This document shows positions 11,953-24,692 of a DNA stretch of 64,000 nt, piece by piece. The DNA is taken from contig DF239893.1 of the NCBI GenBank assembly GCA_000507305.1, positions 1 through 64,000 on the forward strand, written 5' to 3'. The position numbers and the translations under genes were made by a program. The notes beneath the pieces were generated by a model. The model searched no databases. It was not told where the DNA came from and saw nothing but the letters and a program-made list of their open reading frames with translations. This DNA comes from Breviolum minutum Mf 1.05b.01 (taxonomy: Eukaryota > Sar > Dinophyceae > Suessiales > Symbiodiniaceae). Every line of letters starts with the position of its first letter. Within the stretch, counting starts at the first letter, position 1.

Positions 11953-13769
11953 ACATCTTTAAACCTCGTTGACATCAAACTGCTCGATGGTGCAAGTGGC
12001 TGGAATGCATTTACCATAGCCAACCGATCCTCAGTTTTGCTGAGGGTTAAGCGGATAAGTCATGTCTGTTTATGATGTCATGCCTGTGGTCTCGCAGGAC
12101 GTCAAAACTAGACTGACATTTGGGCTGATGATGGCTGATGTCATGACCCTGTCAGCATTTATTGCAACTCCTGTTAGGGCCCGGCCCTCTCCTGTGACAA
12201 ATGCCGACGCGCTATTGCCTATGAACATGATCAATTAAACATGCAGTTGCAATTTGCTGAGTTCATGACAAATGATTTCTTGCATCTTGCTGCATGGCTC
12301 ACGGATCTCTCCTCAGGAGTCAAGTCTGGAAGGGAGAGCGTCCAAAGAGAACTCTCGGCGGGGGACTCGCTTGTATTCGCATGATGTGTTCACAAACTGT
12401 GCGGTGGCCGCATGCATCACTCTCTGAAGTTCTACCTCAAATCTTGTTGCAAAATGGCATGGCAGCATCTCGTTCGAACTGGAAGCTTATCCTTTTTTTC
12501 GTGGGTTTAGTCGTTTAAGGTCGTTTGAGCGTTTTGCAACGTCCTGCACTTTTTTCACACCGTCTTTCAGGGTTTTGCGCAAGCGATCCGCTCAGCTCAG
12601 CTCACGCTTGTCGCATTTGGGAGTTTGGTAGAACGAACTGAATGGCCAACTAGTTTCTTCATGTTTCTTCACGCTTCTTGATTCTGTTGCTCTTGGGTCC
12701 TTGGATGTCTTTGAATGTCTTAAGCCCTATTCAAATATCATCAAATCCATTCAAATCTTCACTCATCTGCCAGCTTGCGAGGCTGCGGGTACCTGACTCC
12801 GGCAAACAAACACTGGAGGCCCAAACTGCAGGAGGATATTTCATGATATTTCTAGGCTGGCTGACGGTGAGGATACAGGGGTGCGATCATGATGCTGTCC
12901 CCAACACTGTTGGTACAAGTGGTGTGACGATGGAGGTAACCATTGTTCAACCGGTTGTCTGGACTGATCTCACTACAAATGGCATCTTTTCGAGTTGCCA
13001 AACCCCTCGAAGGTGTGGCATGGCGGAGTAGTGGCAACTTGAATGCTCATACCTACTAACCCTACATCGAGCTCATAGCATACACATAGCAGTATGCCAC
13101 ACCTCTTGCTGTGGTTGGTTGCGGGTGGTTTGGGCTGGCGCTGGTACAGTACTGGAAGTGATAGCAAAGTAATATGTAGCAAGTATTGTCCCGCACTTTT
13201 TAGTACGAAATAATCCCGTGCTTGGCTCTGGGGGTGAGGGATCAAAAATCAGGACTCGTGAACATGAGACAGCGGAAACAAATCTCTATCAATCAAGCAT
13301 AGGCATGCATGTAATCGCTGTGCTTTATAGACAGTACAGTAAATATATAATTGTAGAAATCAAACGCACATAAATACAAGTGTGTGTATATATATACTGT
13401 AAATGTAATATGAAATTGTGTCCGCACATTGGCAAGATAATTCATGATTTTGGCCGGGACTAATTACTGTATCACCCCACCTTCATCTCCGTGACATCTC
13501 GCTCACGCCACATGCCATCGTCGAGGGAGCCACGCTCAACACCTTGGCGACGACCATTTGAATCTCCCAAGCTTGCCACGTAGTTCCACAGCCTGAAGAA
13601 TGCACCGTGTGCCGTCCAATGCTGTCATGTTTGGTCATCTTTGATGATCTTTGATCATTTTGCTTGTTTTCACAAGTTTTCGAATAAACCTCTGGGAGTT
13701 GGGAGGCACATCTCAACATCCCTGCTAGTGGATTGATCGAGGGCTTCTCCGGGTATGCTGCTCTTGCGT
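11953..13769. other. No recognised gene
   Basis: Spacer beyond the stop codon of the U32 gene. Open frames exist on both strands (for example plus 12294-12518) but show no domain or consistent splice boundaries. Confidence 0.4.
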
Positions 13770-16700
13770 CTACAACTTGGGCGCTGGCTTGTCTGCAGGA
13801 AGGCGTCCGGAAGCAGCTGAGTGGTAGCGACGCACAAGGGTTCCAACTGCGTCTGGTACTTCATCCACCAGCTCCAAGCGAAGAAACCCTACCTGTGACA
13901 CAGCTGGCAATCTTTCATGGAACTATCTTCAAGCAATCCTGATATCAAGTCAGCCACACTTAATTGGTAGAAAGGATCTATCAGCGCAAATTCACTTGCC
14001 CAATCCCTCTAGCACATACAGGCCATATACAAGTATACAAGTTTCAAACCATGACCTTGCCTATCGGTGCTTTCCAAACAAGAAAGCTTTGAAGATTTAG
14101 AATCAATACGGTAACAACTGTGGTTTAACAACTTCACTTCATATTGATTAACAACGATTAACACACGCACACACAAATATATATGTATATTCTGCATATA
14201 TATATATATATTATATATATATACAGGGCCAGAAATAGTGTTTACTTTTTCCTCACCTAGCTAAAGCTGCAGCTACTTTTGCCTTATGCCATTTGGAAGA
14301 TCACTGATCACGCCTTGGCACCTACTAGTGCATGCAAATGCAGGCAGATTTTTAGCTCTACACAGGTCATTTACAGGTTGACCAGAAGTTACAGCCTTGA
14401 ATTGCAATAAAAAAACGCAAAACAAAATTATCTCGTACCAAAAAGTTGCACTGCCTGGGCTGAGGCAAAGGCTGCAAGGTCCATAGCGGCCGATTGAGCC
14501 TTGGCGTTGAACACGGTGTTGCGACAGCCCATGTCAGCCAGAACCTGACGAAGATTCACGAGGGATGACATCCCATGCAGGCATTTTTGCATAATTAATT
14601 GAATTAGGTCTTGTGAAGTTTGGACATAGGGCCAATGATTCCACTCATGGTTAGAAATCCGTAAACATCCTGCTGTTGAGCACACATTCAAACGCTCAGG
14701 ACGCCAAATTTTGATCCAACATGATCCAACCCAAAAGTATCGGACACGCTTGCCTTGTGATCCTTGCCATTGGAGTCCCTCAAGTGCAAATTGTGGCGCT
14801 CACATGGGTGCCCGCAGTCCTTGGACTTCAGTCCCTCCGTAGCAATATTCCCCGAACATCCTTGAACCTGTGTAAATTGTCTTCTGATTTTGATTCAACA
14901 AGTCTGATTCAGTGGTTCGGTTTTCACGGCTGCTCTGGAAGGGACTCTGACTGCCCAAAACAAAACCTATGAATACTCTACGACTAGTTTGTTCACACCA
15001 ATCCCTAAGTTTCTTATATGTTTTGCTATATCTTACTCATATGTACCTTTAAAGTCGCATAAGTGCAGCTGCCAGGATCAGTGTAATCGTTCCCGTTGCT
15101 CAGAAAGCGACAAAAAACACAGTGCTCCGTGTGAAATATGGGCAAATGCTGATGTGCAACCACCTTGGTGAATCTCAAGGCAAAGCAGGCAGAAAAGGCT
15201 GCAAACATGTGCAAATTTTGCTTTGCTTCGCAAAATATCATCTTTGAATATCTTTGACATGTATGACCTAAAGCTTTCCGAAATGAAAACAGAAGACATG
15301 AAGTAGTTGCTCAATCTGTTTTCACGTTTCGGCATGTCCAAACTCTCAGCAGAATTCAGAACCTGGACCGTCCTTCAAAAAAGAACATTGATTGCACATG
15401 GATCATGTATCCCACAAGGTGCACACAAACATCCCAAACATGCACAAACATTGGCAAACGATTGCAAGCCAACACAAGATCACACAATCTATGTATACGA
15501 TATTTTCTGATGCTGAATGTATGAATCTAGTACAGTCACCAATGGTGATACCTATCGTCGTCGTAGTGCACAACGGTAGCAAGTAAACAACCTTTGCACG
15601 TCTCAATCCTGCTTCCGCTTTGTTCCACGGCACCTCCAACTTGCCTGCTCGCTCGGGCCCCAGTCTCTTGGCCAATTGGCAAATTTGCAAAGCGCTCAAA
15701 TCGTGGCTTGGTGTCAAACGATCTAAGCCAATGTCTAAAAAATACGCCGCAGTCACTGCCTCAGTGCAGTGGCTTGATGATTGATGAGTGAAGGGTCTGT
15801 GCATTTCGTGTCTGATTCTGGGAGGGGCAATCCTAGGAAAACACGAAAAGACCTTGTATCTGAAGTCTCAAACCTATTCAAATATCAAATCTGAAGTTCC
15901 ATTCTCTTGGATTTTTTGGAACAAAGAGTCCTGTGCATCTTGCACAACCATCCAGCCAATGCCACAACGGTCGAAGCAAACAAATGCACGCGAAACATGT
16001 GAGGCAACAAGTAAAGCGCATGCTGCCTTTGGAATGTGAGTACTAGCAACTAGCATGCCCTTAGACTCGCAAAGCCCAGCCACATTGGCAACGTTCAGGC
16101 TGAAATCACCAATCAGCTCTGCGTCTGTCTTCCGCTCACAGTTGTTGGTGCTTCCCAACAGCTGGTGCAGCGCACCGCAACTTCTGACCAGCATTGCCTG
16201 AGATATGCAGCACTTCGAGACTGGACTCTGAGCACTGGCCTTTAAAGTTTACAAATCAATCAATGCGATCCTGCAACTAGCGTGCTAAAAGTCCTCTGTT
16301 CATTTCGGTTCTACCTTTCGTTGATAATTTGCAAGCCTTTCATCGATGATTTGCAAGCTACTCAACATTTATGAAAGGCAAGTGGTAATGTATGCGAGGT
16401 AGGGCACCCAGCCAGCCAACTAGATGTAGGCCGGTCAAATTTGTGTCATTTGATCAGTGGCATCGTTGGTTGGGTAGAGAGTTGCACATTTCTTTGCCGC
16501 GACCTGCGCCCCTGACCTTTTTTTTTTGTGGATCCGTTTCCAATCTTTCTTAGTTTTGACTTCAAAAGCTTGGCGTCGAAATCAAAGCGAGCACTTTTTG
16601 CAAAGGCAAGCAGCATCAGCCTCCAAACGCTGATAAAACTGCCACAAGCGGTCCTGCAAGCACTTCATGAAGTCAGGAACAGCATGCGTGCACATGCAAC

Positions 16701-19700
16701 AATGTTGTATCTGGCAAACGTTGAGAAGATTAAGACGCAAAATGACTACAAAGTACATCATATGCTTCTACAAGGATCTATAGGGCACCACAGGATCATA
16801 AAAATCATTAAAAATCATGACATGTAGCACGGAACATGATGACATTTGGGGTGGTTTGCGCCTCGTTGGGCTTCAAAACCCTGGGCAGGCACACGGCCAC
16901 ACGCTGTTTGGCAGCACGCGCTCTTTGCACAGACTCATGGAGACCCTGCGCTTCCAGGAAATCCAGTTGAAGTTCATAGACCATGCCTGGAGTTTGAAAT
17001 CGCCGTGATCAATCACCAGCACTCCGTAATGCTGGGACAGGTTTGCCTTGAGGATTGCACTGGAGTGCTTTGAGTATAGAGCTTTCTTGAGTGTCGGGAA
17101 CTGCTCTGGCTCTATCTATCTTTGCACATCTTTCTCCTACAATGTATACTTCCGCCTACAGTATAAACTGCTGTTCTGGACATTACCGTGGATTGCTGTG
17201 AAAAAGTGCCGTGTCAGCTAAAAAGATTGGCATCTCACCCAAATCTTTGAAGTGTCACATGATGTTCTACGGATGCAATGATGATTTAAACATACCAACT
17301 ATATAATTGTTACAATTTCTAGGTCTTTAAATGCGTGCTTCCAATCTTCCATCTCTGAGAGGCCTGGTGGAAGCTGCAAAACTGCTTCAGCCTGCTCCGG
17401 TGTGCGGCACAGCACTGTGAGCCGCGGCACGATGGGCTCAGGCAAAGGCATGTCGCTCATAAGGTGGGATCCGCCAATCATGTGCTCCAGCCGGGCGAGA
17501 GTGGCGGGATGGCCAGGTTGAAGCTCCTCCAAGGATTCGTTTGCATCTCGATCTGGCAGCTGCCTGACTTGAAAAAGCTGCCGAACCTATTACACTAAGC
17601 GAATCAAACCGAGTGCATACAGCACAAGAAAACAGAAAACCATGTCAAGCCCTGGATACTGTAGATATCTGTGACTGACAGCACATTTCCTCTAATCACG
17701 AAATGACTACAGTAAATCACACTACTGTTGCTGAGATACTCGAAGATAGACTGGTTCACTAGGGAGAGCTCTCTCACCTGTTCTTCAAGGACATCGTCCT
17801 TGTTTCCTTGGCAACAGCGACTCAAATATGACTCAATCATATTCACTCAATCATGTGCCCTTGATACGCAAAAAAACAGTATCCAGAGCAAACAAGCGCA
17901 AGTGCTAAATACTGATAAATGCTGTAGATCTAGAGAAATAGATCGAACTATAACGGTGGTACACTTTAGTCTGTTCGCGAGATCTCTTGAGACATCTCAT
18001 CCTCTTAGGTCAAGTATGGAAGCCTCACTTGGATTCACTTGGAGCATCTATGGATCGAATGGGCCAGCTCCAGCACAGTATTTTGCGGGATGGCTTAGCA
18101 AACTGCAAGTCCAAATACTAGTGCCATAAGAGGTTCTCCATACCAAGTCCCCCACGCTCACTTCCTCCATGCGCTTGCACCGATCCTTCCGGCTTCCAAA
18201 GTCCTTGGAGCTTGAAGTCAGCGAAAACACGTGAAAACATGTGAACACCAAAAATCGTCAGGTGCCTCTTGGTACCCCAAGGAAACATACTCAAGCATTA
18301 TGAACTCGTCCGAGTCGTCACATAGGAGATATGGAAAAAATTGTGCCTAGCGTTGCTGGAAGTGGGGCCGTGACTGTCCCTCTATCCTCTTTACATATCT
18401 ATATAATATACTCTATAGTCTAGACTCTAGACCATATTCTACCACGCAAGCCCCAGTCTTGGCTTCCAATTCCTGCAATGCAAGTTGTCCTTTGCAAATA
18501 GAAAGTGTCAAGACGTACCAGGAGCATGTCACCGGGTTGAAACCCCGCGCTAGACTGAACAACGCCACCACCAGGCTTGCGAAGTTTGCCGATTTTTCCT
18601 CCTGCGAGAAGGTGCAATCAAAGTGCAAGGCGCAACCAGCCAAGTGGCATTCATTCATAGAGTACCATCATCGCTGAACTATGCTGAACTGTAAGCTTGC
18701 GTCTTTGACGCAACGTACAAAGCTCAGCTAAGCAGTGGTTCCTCTGTTGTCCAAGTCAATATCCTAACCCGTGCCCAAAGCATGTACTACGTAGCTTCAG
18801 GATCACTGGATGCTTCAGGCCGAACCCTTTTGGAATTTCAATGAAATTTTCTGATGACGATGTGGTCTCGGTCCTAAAACCTCAGCATCTTCTCCAAGTT
18901 CCACACTTTGGTCGAAGAAAATGCCGGCACCTGCAACGTCATAAACAAAGATGAAGAAGACCGTCTCCATACAAGGCGAATCAAGCCAAGAAATCCAGTG
19001 TCATGAAAAATCCTGCCCAAAAGAATCCCAAAAACCCATGCCATGGGCCATGGGTATCGGTATATTGTTCTTGCCGTACGCATCTCTTGTGCATGGCAAG
19101 GCCATGATGGTCCGGATACGTCCGGATGCACATCCCCGCGCTCCCCGCCTGGGCGCAAAGGTACGTTGACAGCGCCACTGGCCAATTTCAATGCAAAGGA
19201 TGCGGTTGCGCTTTGCACTGCACATACAGTCCCCACCAAAACACCCCGATGCTTCGGTGCTACGCCACGGACCAGCCGCTGGTGCTGCGGACCTGTCAAC
19301 CCAGCCACGCGTGCAACGGTTGACGGTCGCAACTGCTTCCTGAAATTCACTTTAGAAACTGGCACGGCGACGCCAGAGTTCTGTCTGCTTCATGAGAAAC
19401 GGGCAATCTGATTGAGTCTACCAAAGAATATGTATTCTATATAATTACTTACCAACAGAAATGTTCAATGGAGATTGCACGGACAGAAAAAGCAAACTGT
19501 GGCAAACGGATGGCCATCATACACCATCATACCAGTTTGGGTACAAAGCTGGCCTTCCAAGAATCCTGGAGAGAGACCATCATACTTCTCGTCCTCTTGG
19601 AATCCGAGCAACTCTGGGATCAAATGACAATTGGATGTCAGGACATGTCATGACTACTATTCATACACACTAGTGGCATGATGAATTAAATGTAGATATA

Positions 19701-22700
19701 TGATTCCTTTATATGATATAAAACATGTAAAGAACAGGGTTTTATACAGCAACAAAATCATGGCAAATCCCATTCCAAACTGTATAGCATGCTACTAGTC
19801 TATACAAAACTTTTGTATTATAAATCTGAATTCTTCATCTTTGCATCTTGTCAAACTATGAACCTTTGTTTCCTTTATGATATACTTCTCGTTCGCTCCT
19901 CGCTGTTTCATACATGCTAAGGTCGCTTTGACCAGTTTTGACAACTGATACGAGTCCTGCCCTCGGGCAAAAAGCTGCGCCAATGCAGTACGTGCCGTCT
20001 GCGGCTGAGCCAGCAGCTCAGCCGCAGGTGTCTCCTCCCACGCCGTTGTGGTAGCATCCCACGCCTGATCGATAGCTTGCCGGTAGGCTGCCGTTGTCAA
20101 AGCCACATACTCCTGCCAAACAGCATGTGGCGTTCCAGATTCAAGTACCTGTACCAGTGTTATGCAGTCCCTTCGGCGGCAGTGCATCATGTTGGAAGTG
20201 CAAACTGTGTTGGCGTTTTCCCTTGTGCAACTGTTCCGAATTTGACTCATCTTTGGCAGCTGTCCGCCAAGTGTCCGAGCAAGCTTGGACATGAAGATGA
20301 TAACAACACAAACTTCTTTGATCTTGTTTGTGTAAATGCAAAAAAAAACGCTCAATTTGTTTGCAATTTGCTTGTCCCCCGGTCCGTCTCCTCACCCTTG
20401 AGCCGCCCCTCTATCTTAAAGCAACCAACGCCTGCATCGATGAGGGCTGGTACATAGTCCTTAGCACTTTCAATTTCCAGGTTGAGGCGGGATTCATGAG
20501 AATCAATCAAAACACACTTGTGTTGCAATTGTGAGCTCGGGTGTATCCACCACCGCCACCACGTAGCAAACAAGGGAAACAAGTGCATGGATCGTTTGGA
20601 TTATTAGTGCCCAAGTCTCTTCTTCGAGTGTGGTGAAATGCGTTGACTTCACGTTCCCAATATCTAGTACAGGTTTTTGAAGCTAGTTTTGGATAGAGGG
20701 GTTGCAAGGAAAGCGGGCAACGGGGGTCAAACACGCGTTTCAGTCACAGGTTTCAAAAATGGGCAACACAGATCCACCGTGGCCCCAGGGTGTGGTGCTG
20801 AGAGTGACACACTTGTTTGGGCCCTGGATGGGTTTAGAACATTAGATAGTTGAGATCGATCATGGGACTAGATTGGAACGTTTAAAAAATCAAATGTCTC
20901 ATAACAAACAGCAAAAAACAGGAATCAACATATTATGCAGGATTGTGCAATCATGTTCAGCCATATCATTGTGAGGCACACCTGTCATCTGAAAACAAAA
21001 AGCGGGCAAACACCTCCAAACTATGGTATTTACGAATTTTGGCCGAATTAAACCACCTTTGTGAGCTTACCAGTACCTACAATATGTATGTGCTACTATC
21101 AACTGAAGAATCTAGCGGTCAAAAGCCGGACAGAGCTGCACTTCTTTTCAGCTAGACAATACGCCGGAAAAAACCGTTAAAAAGACCGAGTATCCAGAGC
21201 CATCAAGTCTTGCGGGGACAGCAAGTAGCGGACAGCATCGCCTGGACAAAGCAGTCACGATGGTAGGATCTGGATGGATCTGGTGGGACTTCATGAGGGC
21301 TGTGAATCTATGGAGTGATGGAGCAATGTAAGGTCACACTTGCAGGTCTTCAAATGGGACCTTTGAAACTACCAGTAATGCAAACAACAAAAAAATTACC
21401 GCAAGTTTGGATGATCAACTGACTTCATGCTGGCATCCAAAGCGTAGTAGCAGCTTAGCACAAGACCAACCATCAACCAAATCCCTGATAATTCTGGCAG
21501 CTTTGTAAGAATATCTGTAATAACGCAATGTCAAGTGGCCCAGGTCAATCAACTCTCCATCCTTGACCTCAAACAAATGCAGGCGCCCGGAAGACAAAAG
21601 TGACGTGGAAATAACTGGACCGCTACATTTACGGCATGCGGGCTTAGATCTTAATGGAGGGTGAGTAACCAAGCCATATGGCAATCGGCAGGCTTGCGCG
21701 CACTGGCCACGGTTTGCAGAGCGGCCACCCCATGCTTCTGATGAGAAGCATTGCCCGCTGTAAGATACACACAAAGCACCGTGCACAAAGACCTGCGGAG
21801 ACAGTGCAACACAAACTACAATCTTCAGTGTTCAAAAACACCTACAGTAGTTAACATCAGTCAACTTCAACTCTCCTCGAATATCCATGGACTGCTTCTG
21901 GGCACAAGAAAACTCCCACTGATCACAACATATCACAATCAACTTTTTGTAAGCAACAGGTTCTCTCTCTTCCAAACAGCTAGATCAGCTAGAACACCTT
22001 CAAATCAATTCAGGGTTGAGGGCAAATTCCAATGGACTTCAGCTCATAGCCAAAATGAATGGCTAATCAAACATTGTGCCTCAACCTCCAGATCATCTAC
22101 ATCTGCTGCAACTGACGCAATCTCCTTGATGCTCAACTCGCGACCCAAGACTACGCGATCAGCCCCCAAACGTTCAGCAAACCTGGGCAGCAGGAATGGA
22201 GGAAGAAAAGCAAATGCTCTAGTCATCTTGCCGTAGTTCCAATTTGACTTGTACTGTACAGTTCTTGACCAAAAAAAAGGCTTCAAAAATACCTGTCTGA
22301 CGGCAAACAAGGGTCAATGCCCCAGGAGCCGATGTGATTGACATCTGTGTCGAGGCATGCACAGAAATCTCTGGGCACAACTCCCTGCATACCTGCTTGG
22401 CCACAGGACCGTCACATTAGTATTAAATTGATAGGGGTTTAAGATGGTTCAAGTCTCAATCAATGGGATTCATCATCTCTGACTTGTTATCCTACATCAG
22501 CACCCAAACATTGAGCTATGCCCTTTAATCTCTATCACCATTGTGACCCGACATGCACCTACACAAACACATATCACAGAATCATGGTATTTGTATAATA
22601 CATGATTATTTTCGCTACTCTCCTTGTTAGTATTGATATCAAAAATAAACACTTCAAAAATATATTGCAGTTTGTATTGTATAGCACTGCCGCACTATGA

Positions 22701-24658
22701 ATTATTTACGCATAATTTCACATATTATGATTTCATAAACCTCATTATGTGCCAGCAAGCAAGCAAATTCATGGTGCACCCACCATCAACGTGGAGTCTA
22801 GCCAGCCGTCTCTCTACCAGCTTGGACAAAGGGGTAAGGACTGGGAAAGTAAGGAAGAGTCATCTGAGAGAAGTAAGAACAAGGCAAACCAACTCTGAAA
22901 GGATATCGAAAATCAAAGACCTACTAACAATTTAATAGTTGTCTTAGACAGTGGTACATCATGGTCGAAGGAAGTTTAGAAGTCTAACTTCCGACAATAT
23001 GGACAGTTGAAAAGCAGAGTAGGGTAGTCAAGTCAGCATTTTCCACGCCATATGTTAGAGAAGTCGCGAAATGCTGTGTCTTTTCAATGATTTTTGTGTC
23101 GGGTCAGTCGACAAGTAGGCCTGTAAAGCGGCGGGTGCGGAGGTAGGTGCTCAGAAGAGAAATGAAAAATTGCACGCCGCTTTGGCGAAAAACACATTTT
23201 CAAGTGAAAATGCACAAAACACATCAGCTTCGGAGCACTTTTCGAAGTTCTGATGTCGAAAAATTGCACGCCGCTGTGGCGAAAAGCGCATTCACAAGTC
23301 AAAATGTTAAAAACACGTCAGCGTCGGAGCACTTTTTGAAGTTCTGATGTCGAAAAATTGCACGCCGCTGTGGCGAAAAGCGCATTCACAAGTCAAAATG
23401 TTAAAAACACGTCAGCGTCGGAGCACTTTTTGAAGTTCTGATGTCGAAAAATTGCACGCCGCTGTGGCGAGAAGCACAGTCACAAGTCAAATCAGATAGT
23501 CAGTTCGTCAATTAGTCAGTTACTCAATCAGTGAATTAGTTACCTGAGTCAGTTACTCAAGTAGTCAATTGGTCACTGCCAGTTGGTTAGTCACTTAGTC
23601 AACTTAGGTAGTTAATCAGTTAAGTCAGCTAGCCAGTGAATCAATCAGTCAGTCAGTCAATTAGTCTGTTCGTCAGTTAATCAATCAGGTCACTAGTCAA
23701 GTAGTCAGTTAATCAGCTAATTGATCGATCAGATAGTCAGTTAGTCAATGGGTCAGTTCAGCTAGTCAGTCAGTTTCTCTGTTCGTTAATGGGTCAGTGA
23801 GTCAATCAGCCAGTTAATCAGTTAGCTGATTAGTTAGTCAATTAGTCAGAAAGTCTGTTAGTCAGTCATGTCAGTTAATCAATCAGCTAATCAGTTAGTC
23901 AGCTACCTAGTCACAGTCAACAAGTCAGTTCGTCAGTTCATCCGTCAGTCAATTAGTCAGTTAGTAAATTGGTCCGTTAGTCAGTTTTCTAGTGGGTCAA
24001 TTAATCAACTTAGGCAGCCAATCAGTCAGTTACTCAATCAGTTAGCTAGTTTGTCAGTTAGTCAGTTCGTCAATTAGTCAGTGAGTCAATTATCAAGTAG
24101 TCAGTGATTAAATCAGTCAGTTTGTCAGTTAGTCAGTTCGCTAGTTAATTAGTTCGTTAGTCAATTAGTCAGATAGTCAATTACTCAGTTAGTCAGGCAG
24201 TCAGTCAGTCAGTAATTAGTCCGTTCGTCAGTTAATCAATCAGTCAATCAATTAGTCGGTTAGCTAGTCAGTCAGTCAGGCAAGCAGGCAGGCAGGCAGG
24301 CAGGCAGTCAGTCAGTTCATCACTTAGGCAATTACTCAGTTAATAGTTAGTCAATCAGTCAATTAGTCAGTTAGCTAGTTAGTCGGTTGGTCAGTGTTTT
24401 TGCTCTGACATCCGTGACTCACAACAATCAATCTCTCCTATAGTTTTCGTCTTCTTGAAACTTCCGCCACCGCCTTGTCCAGTACTACTGGTACATCACA
24501 TCTTCAGGCCGACGCAAATATAATCAAATACTTGAGTGCAGGGGGGTCAACGAAAGGTGAAGGTGTTGCTGTTGCAGCTTTTGTTATGAGTCTTGTTCTA
24601 GTTACCACACTCAGCCAAACATCCTGAGGGTGAGGATGATGATGACAATGATGGTGCC

Positions 24659-24692
<34 letters not shown>

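Larger units (their letters stand above)
22960..24495 (+). repeat. Dispersed repeat element, left copy
   Basis: This block inside a U32-gene intron has an inverted counterpart at 57181-58295. Shared pieces include the tgttagagaagtcgcgaaat segment, the acttccgacaatatggacag segment, and at the far end gagagattgattg with ggcggtggcggaagtttcaa (reverse sense). Between them lie 94-bp tandem repeats and a long degenerate tetranucleotide tract. No protein frame. Looks like a dispersed non-autonomous or satellite-carrying repeat. Confidence 0.7.

Noticed and set aside
23164..23490. CRISPR-like array
   Set aside because: Whole 94-bp units repeat with no unique spacers, in a eukaryotic intron.
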